This document shows, in pieces, positions 6,724 to 13,213 of a stretch of DNA of 14,146 bases. The number at the start of each line of letters is the position of its first letter. Position 1 is the stretch's first letter. This DNA comes from Spirochaetaceae bacterium. GTDB lineage: Bacteria; Spirochaetota; Spirochaetia; JABEVK01. Both the position numbers and the translations under genes were made by a program. The notes beneath the pieces are model-generated. The model was not told the DNA's origin and did no database searches. It worked only from the letters and a program-made list of their open reading frames with translations. The stretch covers positions 1 to 14,146 of the forward strand of contig JAHFSN010000017.1 of the NCBI GenBank assembly GCA_023265735.1, read 5' to 3'.

Positions 6724-6742
6724 GGCCTTTCGGCGAAAGGCC
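6724..6742 (+). promoter_or_regulatory. Hairpin at the predicted 5' end of the FKBP mRNA
   Basis: GGCCTTTC and GAAAGGCC form a perfect 8-bp stem closing a 3-base loop. No T run follows, so it is not a normal intrinsic terminator for the gene before it. Its place at the predicted transcription start suggests a 5'-terminal stem that protects the mRNA; an attenuator or weak terminator for the upstream gene remains possible. Confidence 0.55.
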
Positions 6743-6782
6743 GTCGGATTCCTTCCGGCAATCTTGTCTCTTTGGATGGTTT

Positions 6783-7493
6783 ATGAAAACTGCAGTCGCT
6801 CTTGTGGCCCTGGTAGCGCTCCTCGTCTCCTGTGGGGGAGAGAACAAGTCCGTGGCCGCCACAGCCAACTCCGCGTCGAAGACCGACGTGGGCTACGCCT
6901 TCGGCGTCATCATTGGCACTAACATGAAGACCGCCGCCGTCGAAGTCGATTATGACTCGTTCCTGTCGGGCATCAAAGACGTGCTGGAGAAGGGTTCTCC
7001 CAAGGTTCCCGTGGCCGAGGCCCAGAAGACGGTGCAGCAGGCCCTGGTCGCCGGGATGGCCAAGAAGGCCCAGGCCAACCTGGCCCGCGAAACGAAATTC
7101 CTCGCCGACAACGCCAAGAAGGCCGGCATCGTCACCACCGCCAGCGGACTTCAGTACGAGGTCCTCAAGGCGGGCACCGGTGCCAAGCCCTTGGCCACCG
7201 ATTCCGTCAAGGTCGACTACGTGGGAACTCTCATCGATGGCACCACCTTCGACAGCTCCATCGAGCGCAAGGAACCCATGGTCTTCCCCCTGGGCAACGG
7301 AGGGGTGATCCCCGGATGGAAGGAGGGAATTCTGCTCATGAACGTGGGAAGCAAGTACCGCCTCTACATTCCTTCCAAGCTTGCCTACGGGGAGAATGGG
7401 ACCTCGGGCAAGATTGGTCCCAACGATACGTTGATCTTCGATGTGGACCTGCTGTCCATCGAACCGGCTCCCAAGGCCCCCGCCAAGAAATAA
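6783..7493 (+). CDS. FKBP-type peptidyl-prolyl cis-trans isomerase, lipoprotein
   Basis: A 236-residue enzyme that speeds cis-trans isomerisation of Xaa-Pro bonds, helping proteins fold outside the cytoplasm, like Mip and FkpA. The N-terminus MKTAVALVALVALLVSC is a lipoprotein signal with lipobox LVSC, so Cys17 is the expected lipidated residue and the protein would sit on a membrane surface. Residues about 33-115 match the helical dimerisation region of Mip/FkpA (VGYAFGVIIGTNMK; charged helices to ETKFLADNAKKAG). The FKBP domain follows at about 119-228: TTASGLQYEVLKAG, VDYVGTLIDGTTFDSS, the VIPGWKEGI loop, IPSKLAYGENG and DTLIFDVDLLSI, all typical active-site segments. A short Pro/Ala/Lys tail ends it. 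The ribosome site is modest (GGATGG four bases before ATG). It is monocistronic, with its own promoter and a strong terminator directly behind. Confidence 0.96.
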   Translation: MKTAVALVALVALLVSCGGENKSVAATANSASKTDVGYAFGVIIGTNMKTAAVEVDYDSFLSGIKDVLEKGSPKVPVAEAQKTVQQALVAGMAKKAQANLARETKFLADNAKKAGIVTTASGLQYEVLKAGTGAKPLATDSVKVDYVGTLIDGTTFDSSIERKEPMVFPLGNGGVIPGWKEGILLMNVGSKYRLYIPSKLAYGENGTSGKIGPNDTLIFDVDLLSIEPAPKAPAKK

Positions 7494-7509
7494 GCTCTTC
7501 CGGGAAATG

Positions 7510-7540
7510 AAAAAGGCAACCCCAAAGGGTTGCCTTTTTT
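7510..7540. terminator. Bidirectional intrinsic terminator
   Basis: GGCAACCC (7515-7522) and GGGTTGCC (7527-7534) make an 8-bp stem around a CAAA loop. Six T follow on the plus strand (7535-7540) and five A precede (7510-7514), which read as T on the minus strand. It therefore ends the FKBP transcript on one side and the transketolase operon on the other, in a 66-base gap between convergent genes. Confidence 0.93.
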
Positions 7541-7559
7541 GTTGCTTGAAAGCGGGGGA

Positions 7560-9506
7560 CTAAAACAGCTTGGCCAGGTTCTCGGCGGTCAGTCCCAAGT
7601 ACTTGGCTACCGCGGCTCCGGGTCCGGACTCACCGAAACGATCGATTCCCAAAGCGGCGTCCGCCAGACCGAGCCAGCCGCTGGTCACTCCCGCTTCGGC
7701 GGCCACCACGCGCACGCCCGCGGGGACTAGCTTCTTCCAGTGGTCGGGGTTCTCTTTGACGAGTTCGCGGCTGGTCACCGAGACGACGCGCACCTTCTTG
7801 GGGCTCAGGGCGACGGCTTCGAGGGCCAGGCTCACTTCGGAACCGGTGGCAATCACCACCACGTCGGGTTTGGCTTCGTCCTTGACGATGTACGCGCCCT
7901 TCTTGAAATCGTCCTTCCAGGCGGCCGGCTTTTCGTAGATCTTGAGGTTCTGCCGGGTGAGCAGAATGGCCGTGGGCCGTTTGGTCTGGGCCAGGGCCAG
8001 CTTCCACGCCTGGAAAGTCTCCTGGGCGTCACCGGGACGCAGAACCAGCAGGTTGGGAATGATGCGCAGCGATTCGGCCTGTTCAATGGGCTCGTGGGTG
8101 GGGCCGTCTTCCCCGACGAAGATCGAATCGTGGGTGAAGACGTGGATGGCCGGCAGCTTCATGAGGGCCGCGAGGCGAAGGGGGGGCCGCATGTAGTCGG
8201 CGAACACCAGGAAGGTGGCGCCGAAGGCCCGGTAGCCTCCGTGAAGGTTGAGGCCGTTAACCACGCCGCCCATGCCGTGTTCCCGGACGCCGTAGTGCAT
8301 GGTCCTGCCGGTCCGGTTCTTTGCCGAGTACTCGCCGAAGGGAAGGGCCGTGTTGTTCGAAGGGGCCAGGTCGGCCGAACCGCCGAACAGCCAGGGCAGG
8401 GCCTTGGCGAAGGCGTTCAGGCTCTTTCCGCCGGCCACCCGGGTCGCGATGGCTTCGCCCACCGCGAACGCCGGTTCTTCGGCCAGGTCGAGCTGCTTGG
8501 CATGGTCGCCAAAGAACACGTCCCACTTGGCCTTGAGCTCGGGGTTGGCCTTGGCCCAGGCGGCGAACAGCGTGTTCCAGTCGTCGAAAGACTTCTTCCA
8601 GTCCTTGGCCTTGTCGGCCACGTACTTCAGAGCTTCGGGAACGATATAGAACAGCTGGTCCTCGGGAAGGCCCAGGTTCTTCTTGGTGGCCTTGATTTCG
8701 TCGGGTCCCAGGGGGCTGCCGTGAACGTCGTGGGTACCGGCCTTGTTGGGCGAACCGAAGCCGATGGTGCTGGTGAGGATGACCAGCGAAGGCTTCTTGG
8801 TTTCGGCCTGGGCCTTCTTGGTCAGTTCGGCAATTTGGGCAATGTCGTGGGCGCTCCCCTTGAGGACCTGCCAGCCGTAGGCCTCGAAGCGCTTGCCCAC
8901 GTCTTCGGTGAAGGCGATGTCGGTGTGGCCCTCGATGGTGATGCCGTTGGAGTCGTAGAAGACGATGAGCTTGCCCAGCTCGAGGTGGCCAGCCAGGGAG
9001 GCCGCTTCGGAGCTGACGCCTTCCATCATGCAGCCGTCTCCGGCCAAGGCGTAGGTGAAGTGGTCGACGATCTTATGGGCGGGGGTATTGAATTCGGCGG
9101 CCAGCTTGGTCTCGGCGATGGCGAAACCCACAGCGTTGCTGAACCCGGCGCCCAGGGGGCCGGTGGTCGTCTCGACCCCGGCGGTGTGGCCGTACTCGGG
9201 GTGCCCAGGGGTCTTGCTTCCCAACTGGCGGAACTTCTTCACTTCGTCGAGGGGCAGACCGTAGCCTGTCAGGTGCAGCAGGGAGTAGAGGAGCATGGAA
9301 CCGTGGCCGGCCGACAAAATGAACCGATCGCGGTCGATCCAGTCGGGATGGCTCGGATCGTGCTTCAGGAGCTCTCCGTACAGGGTGGCCCCCAAATCGG
9401 CACAGCCCAGGGGCAGACCTGGGTGTCCGGAATTGGCCGCCTGGACTCCGTCCATGGAAAGCGATCGGATCGAGAGCGCCAGGGATTTCAAGGCGGGAAT
9501 ATTCAT
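7560..9506 (-). CDS. tkt: Transketolase
   Basis: A thiamine-diphosphate enzyme of the pentose phosphate pathway that moves two-carbon ketol units between sugar phosphates, linking xylulose-5-P and ribose-5-P to glycolytic sugars. From the second of two adjacent ATGs the protein has 648 residues, close to the usual 660. Substrate- and cofactor-binding residues are present: SGHPG (26-30), SAGHGSMLLY (65-74), TTGPLGAG (114-121), the TPP motif GDGCMMEG (156-163) with Asn187 in YDSNG, the catalytic-glutamate segment GVREHGM, and GEDGPTHEP in the pyrimidine domain. The C-terminal transketolase domain is complete (VVIATGSEV). The frame is open upstream into the Ppk1 gene, but GGAGG at 9511-9515 fixes the start at 9506 (spacing four) rather than 9509 (spacing one). 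It lies 53 bases after ppk and may have its own promoter and a controlling hairpin. All key residues are in place and the call is certain. Confidence 0.97.
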   Translation of the reverse strand: MNIPALKSLALSIRSLSMDGVQAANSGHPGLPLGCADLGATLYGELLKHDPSHPDWIDRDRFILSAGHGSMLLYSLLHLTGYGLPLDEVKKFRQLGSKTPGHPEYGHTAGVETTTGPLGAGFSNAVGFAIAETKLAAEFNTPAHKIVDHFTYALAGDGCMMEGVSSEAASLAGHLELGKLIVFYDSNGITIEGHTDIAFTEDVGKRFEAYGWQVLKGSAHDIAQIAELTKKAQAETKKPSLVILTSTIGFGSPNKAGTHDVHGSPLGPDEIKATKKNLGLPEDQLFYIVPEALKYVADKAKDWKKSFDDWNTLFAAWAKANPELKAKWDVFFGDHAKQLDLAEEPAFAVGEAIATRVAGGKSLNAFAKALPWLFGGSADLAPSNNTALPFGEYSAKNRTGRTMHYGVREHGMGGVVNGLNLHGGYRAFGATFLVFADYMRPPLRLAALMKLPAIHVFTHDSIFVGEDGPTHEPIEQAESLRIIPNLLVLRPGDAQETFQAWKLALAQTKRPTAILLTRQNLKIYEKPAAWKDDFKKGAYIVKDEAKPDVVVIATGSEVSLALEAVALSPKKVRVVSVTSRELVKENPDHWKKLVPAGVRVVAAEAGVTSGWLGLADAALGIDRFGESGPGAAVAKYLGLTAENLAKLF

Positions 9507-9510
9507 CATA

Positions 9511-9553
9511 CCTCCGTGGTTTCCTTCAGTGTAACGGAACAGCCCCACGGAGG
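9511..9553 (-). promoter_or_regulatory. Perfect inverted repeat hiding the transketolase ribosome site
   Basis: In minus-strand RNA, CCTCCGTGG (9545-9553) pairs over all nine bases with CCACGGAGG (9511-9519). The second arm holds the GGAGG Shine-Dalgarno of transketolase; the loop has 25 bases and could add a short inner stem (TTCC/GGAA). RNA reading through from ppk could close the ribosome site. The first arm begins seven bases after the ppk stop codon, so a terminating ribosome could hold it open. Confidence 0.6.
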
Positions 9554-9556
9554 GAA
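9528..9556 (-). promoter_or_regulatory. Candidate internal promoter for transketolase
   Basis: TACACT (9528-9533) could serve as a -10 box with a poor -35 (TTCCCT, 9551-9556) 17 bases upstream. RNA would begin near 9521, inside the loop of the inverted repeat, leaving the ribosome site free. The -35 match is weak (3 of 6), so this is a guess supported by position. Confidence 0.3.
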
Positions 9557-9559
9557 GAT

Positions 9560-11686
9560 TTACGTGCGATCTTTCTGGGGCCTTCGGCGGACCGTCAGGT
9601 CGTGTTTGACGGCCTTTCGGTCCCGTTCCCTTTCCGTTTCGACCAGATGATGGAAGGTTTCCTGGGCCCGGCGCTCCTCCTCCAAAACTCCCGTTTCCGT
9701 AAGCCCGGGGCGCCGCCGCACCCAGTTCCCATCGCTGTCGAGGACGTGGGCCTTCACGTTGTCGGAGAACCAAATCTCCAGGGCCGACGTGATCTTGTCC
9801 TTGAGGTCTTGGTTGAGGATGGGGAACATCAGCTCGACCCGGCGCTCCAGGTTGCGGAACATCCAGTCGGCCGACGAGAGGTAGACTTCCTCGGTGTCTC
9901 CGGCCTTGAAACAGAATGCCCGGGCGTGCTCGAGGTACCTGTCGACGATGCTGATCACCCGAATGTTCTGGCTGTAGGGCTTACCGGGGACGAGCATGCA
10001 GATTCCCCGGACGTTGAGCTGGATATCGACCCCGGCCTCGCTGGCCCGGTAGAGGGCCTGGATCATGTCCTCGTCGGCCAGGGAGTTCATCTTGGCCGCA
10101 ATGCGACACGGGACCCCAATCTTCGCTTGCCGCGTGAGGCCGTCGATGATGGAGATGAGTTTCCCCTTCAAGTAGTGGGGCGCCATGACCAGGTAGCGCA
10201 TGCGGCTGATGGCCGAGTATCCCGTGATCGAGTTGAAGAACTGGGCGATTTCGTGGGTGTAGTCGGTTCGGGCCGTGAGGAACCCGAAGTCGCTGTAGAT
10301 CTTGGCGGTCTTCTCGTTGTAGTTTCCCGTCCCGAGGTGGGCGTAGCGCCGGATACCGTCGCTCTCCCGGCGGACGATGAGGGTGGCCTTGGCGTGGACC
10401 TTGAGGCCCTCGACGCCGTAGATGACGATGCCCCCGGCCTGTTCCAGGGTTTGGGCCCAACCGAGGTTCTGCTCCTCGTCGAACCGCGCCTTGAGTTCCA
10501 CCAGCACCGTCACCTGCTTGCCCTCGTTGGCGGCCTTGGCCAGGGCCTGGACGATGGGACTCTCGCCCGAGGTTCGGTACAGGGTCATGCGGATCGAAAG
10601 GACGTTGGGGTCGATGGCCGCTTCGGTGAGGAGGCGCACCAGGGGAGTGAACGACTCGTAGGGGTGGAAGAGGAGCCGGTCCTCCTGGCGGATCAGTTCC
10701 CAGATGTCCTCGTCGTCGGGAAGGGTACGGCGGGAATTCCACACCGGCGATTTCAGGTTGTCGTACCCCGACATCCCCGCCAGGGCGAACAGGTCCTTCA
10801 GGTTCAGCGGCCCGTCGAAGGCGTACACCAGGGTCTGGTCCACGTTCAGGGCCGCCACGAGCCGCTGACGCAGTTCGTCCTTGCCTCCCTGTACCTCAAG
10901 CCGCATGGGCTTGGAGTGAAGCCGGCTCTGGAGGATCTTGTTCATGGCGTCGACGAAGTCCTCCTCCTTCTCCTCATCGACGGGAATGTCAGCGTCGCGG
11001 GTGATGCGGAAGGTCAGCTTGTCCACCAGCCGGTAGCCGGAAACCAGCTGCTCGGCCAGGGTCGTCACCACGTCTTCAATGAAGGTGTAGCTGCGGCCGC
11101 CCCGGGTTTCGGGCAGCCAGACGATGCGTGAAAGGTAGGGGGGCACCTCGAGGACGATCATCTTCCTCTCGGTCTCCGGTTCCAGGCCGGGCTTCAGCGG
11201 CTCGATGAGGAACGCGAGGTTGAGGCGCAGGTTTCCCGTGAACGGGAAGGGGCGTTTTTCCTCGACCTTGACGGGAGACAGCACGTTGAAGAGTTCCTTC
11301 TGGTAGTATTCGCGCACGAAAGACAGATGCTCCTGGGTGTAGTCCTCGGGGGACACCTGGCGCAGGCCCTGGTCCCCCAAAAGTCCCTGGAGCCGCCTGA
11401 GGGTTTCGTACTGGTCGGCGTAGGTCTTGCGGCACAGTTCGTGGACCTTCTGGAGGGTTACCGAGGGAAGCTCCGACGCCGCCGAAAAGGTTCGGTCGCC
11501 GTTCTTGATGGCCCGGCGCAGGCTGGCCACCCGCACCATGAAGAACTCGTCGAAGTTCGAGCTTACGATGGCGAGGAACTTGATCCGTTCCATGACGGGG
11601 TTGGAGGCCAGCTGCGCCTCGCTCAGCACCCGGCGGTTGAACTCGATCCAGCTCAGTTCGCGGTTGAAGATTTGGTAGTCGCTCAT
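9560..11686 (-). CDS. ppk1: Polyphosphate kinase Ppk1
   Basis: Ppk1 reversibly transfers the terminal phosphate of ATP to inorganic polyphosphate through a phosphohistidine intermediate. It is often associated with the inner membrane, and the polymer serves stress survival and phosphate storage. The protein has 708 residues, normal for the family. The N-terminal domain begins with the hallmark NRELSWIEFNRRVL (8-21). The catalytic domains hold KVHAK with His431, equivalent to the phosphorylated His435 of the E. coli enzyme, and YAHLGTGNYNEKT with His450, 19 residues later just as in E. coli (His454). His587 in DRYLEHAR matches the second active-site histidine. The basic C-terminal tail (RRRPQKDRT) is ordinary. 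The ATG overlaps the ppx stop by four bases (ATGA), so the two are translationally coupled; AAGGTG lies a few bases upstream. No truncation or lost residue is seen. Confidence 0.98.
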   Translation of the reverse strand: MSDYQIFNRELSWIEFNRRVLSEAQLASNPVMERIKFLAIVSSNFDEFFMVRVASLRRAIKNGDRTFSAASELPSVTLQKVHELCRKTYADQYETLRRLQGLLGDQGLRQVSPEDYTQEHLSFVREYYQKELFNVLSPVKVEEKRPFPFTGNLRLNLAFLIEPLKPGLEPETERKMIVLEVPPYLSRIVWLPETRGGRSYTFIEDVVTTLAEQLVSGYRLVDKLTFRITRDADIPVDEEKEEDFVDAMNKILQSRLHSKPMRLEVQGGKDELRQRLVAALNVDQTLVYAFDGPLNLKDLFALAGMSGYDNLKSPVWNSRRTLPDDEDIWELIRQEDRLLFHPYESFTPLVRLLTEAAIDPNVLSIRMTLYRTSGESPIVQALAKAANEGKQVTVLVELKARFDEEQNLGWAQTLEQAGGIVIYGVEGLKVHAKATLIVRRESDGIRRYAHLGTGNYNEKTAKIYSDFGFLTARTDYTHEIAQFFNSITGYSAISRMRYLVMAPHYLKGKLISIIDGLTRQAKIGVPCRIAAKMNSLADEDMIQALYRASEAGVDIQLNVRGICMLVPGKPYSQNIRVISIVDRYLEHARAFCFKAGDTEEVYLSSADWMFRNLERRVELMFPILNQDLKDKITSALEIWFSDNVKAHVLDSDGNWVRRRPGLTETGVLEEERRAQETFHHLVETERERDRKAVKHDLTVRRRPQKDRT

Positions 11687-13212
11687 GCCAAGATCACCTT
11701 GTATCCGTAAACGTCTTCAAACATGTTGCACTTGTCGCTCAAGCTGAACCGCTCGGAGGCCACGTCGGCCGTGTAGTCGGCCTTCAGGTGCATCTCCTCG
11801 TCGTGCCTCTCCAGCCGCAGGTTCGTGATCTTCTGGCTGTGGCCCCGGTCGAGGGCATCGGCCACCCGCAGGATAGCAGCCAGTTTCAAGACCGCCAGCC
11901 TATCCTCCCGGGGAAGGTTGATGTAGGTCAGGTGGGAGGGAAGGGGCATGGTCTTGCGGTGGTACCGGACCACATTGCCGATGATGCCGATGTCGGACCG
12001 GTTGAGCCCGAAGATCTCGCTGTTTTCGACGAGGTACTGGCTGTGTTTATGGTGGCCCGAAGGCTTGATGTACGTTCCTATGTCGTGGAGGATGGCCGCC
12101 ACTTCCAGGAGAAGGCGGCTCCGGGGATCGAGGTTGTGATCCTTCTTCATCTGGTCGAAGATCTGGAGGCTCAGCTCGGCCACGTGCTTGGCGTGTTCCA
12201 GGTCAAAGTGGTACTTCTTCCCCAGGCTGAGGGCGCTGGCCCTCACCTGCAAGAGGAACCGGCTCTGGATCTCCTGGTCGATGCCCGGTCCCAGTTCGAC
12301 CAGCAGTCCTTCGGAATAGCCCACCTTGGGGATGAAGATTTCGTCGGCCGCCGTGTCCTCGAGCAGGTAGAAGAAGGCCAGGAGGGCACTTCCGAACCCT
12401 TCGACGGCCGAGGCGGGGATGCCGTACCGGCGGACAATCTCTTCCGGGCTCAGGCGGTGGATGAGGTGGGTGAGCTGAAGCCACTGGGTCTTGTTCACCC
12501 GCCAGTAGCGGTCCCCTTCGGCGGCCTCGGCGATCTCGGCGGCCAGCCGGGCGTAGTTCCCCACGGCGATGAACGACTTGATTGTCCCCAGCTTCATCTC
12601 GTCGTCGAGGATCTCCTTGGTCGTCGACATGCTCTGCCGAAGGGTCTGGGGAGTGATCTCCTCCAGCTGGCTGCCCCGGTAGGCCTCCTCGAGGCGGACG
12701 GTACCAAAGTTCAGGGAGTGGACGGCGCAGATCATGCCCCTCCGGAGCAGGATGAGTTCCGTGCTTCCGCCGCCCACCTCGGCGATCATGGCATTGTGTT
12801 TGGAAAGGAGGACCCACTGGTCCTTGAGGGCGTATTGGACCGCCATGTACGAGAGCCGGTTCTCCTCGATGCCGTCGAGAACCTGGATCCGGAAGCCGGT
12901 CCGGACTTCGACCCGGTCGATGAACGTGTCGCGGTTCCGGGCTTCGCGCAGGGCGGCCGTGCCGATGACTCGCACCGACTCGGGGGTCAGCCCGTACCCG
13001 GTGAGGAGTTCCTTGTACTGCAGAAAGATCTGGATGGCTTGGAAGATGGTCTTCTTGCGGATGATGCCCGTGGTGTAGACCTCGCGGCCCAGGCCCATGA
13101 ACTTGGTGGCCTGTTCGACCACGTGCATTTCGCGCCCTTCGGGGAATTCGGCGATCACGAGGCGGAGGAAGGTCGAGCCGACGTTGATGACGGCGGAGAG
13201 CTTGGGAACCAT
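11683..13212 (-). CDS. ppx: Ppx/GppA-family phosphatase with C-terminal HD domain
   Basis: A 509-residue member of the exopolyphosphatase / guanosine-pentaphosphatase family, which removes terminal phosphates from polyphosphate or pppGpp in the cytoplasm. Residues about 1-300 form the actin-like Ppx fold: AVINVGSTFLRLVI (7-20), GTAALREARN (84-93), the glutamate segment DGIEENRL (113-120) with Glu116/Glu117, and AEVGGGSTEL (144-153). Residues about 315-450 are an HD domain with LHDIG (His376-Asp377), GHHKHS, VRYHRK and RVADALDRGH. Two usual aspartates are changed: the first motif normally reads DxGSNS and here has Asn10, and the second normally reads DxGGGS and here has Glu145. Activity may be altered or the protein may act as a sensor. 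The start has GGAGG six bases upstream, inside the ROK gene, one base after its stop, and the end overlaps ppk. The family is sure; polyphosphate as substrate is inferred from the neighbour. Confidence 0.92.
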   Translation of the reverse strand: MVPKLSAVINVGSTFLRLVIAEFPEGREMHVVEQATKFMGLGREVYTTGIIRKKTIFQAIQIFLQYKELLTGYGLTPESVRVIGTAALREARNRDTFIDRVEVRTGFRIQVLDGIEENRLSYMAVQYALKDQWVLLSKHNAMIAEVGGGSTELILLRRGMICAVHSLNFGTVRLEEAYRGSQLEEITPQTLRQSMSTTKEILDDEMKLGTIKSFIAVGNYARLAAEIAEAAEGDRYWRVNKTQWLQLTHLIHRLSPEEIVRRYGIPASAVEGFGSALLAFFYLLEDTAADEIFIPKVGYSEGLLVELGPGIDQEIQSRFLLQVRASALSLGKKYHFDLEHAKHVAELSLQIFDQMKKDHNLDPRSRLLLEVAAILHDIGTYIKPSGHHKHSQYLVENSEIFGLNRSDIGIIGNVVRYHRKTMPLPSHLTYINLPREDRLAVLKLAAILRVADALDRGHSQKITNLRLERHDEEMHLKADYTADVASERFSLSDKCNMFEDVYGYKVILA

Positions 13213-13213
13213 G

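Noticed and set aside
4961..6868. Long minus-strand open frame (635 codons) opposite the anchored unknown protein
   Set aside because: The plus frame has a proper N-terminal anchor, a promoter and protein-like composition; the minus frame reads as low-complexity Gly/Arg/Asp and lacks hydrophobic core patterns.
7740..9650. Long plus-strand open frame (636 codons) opposite transketolase
   Set aside because: Antisense shadow of a gene with complete transketolase motifs; no ribosome site and no recognisable domain.
9507..9773. Upstream extension of transketolase by 89 residues
   Set aside because: The extension overlaps the end of ppk1, is Gly/Arg/Pro-rich and unlike any transketolase N-terminus; GGAGG before 9506 and the family's usual start fix the shorter form.
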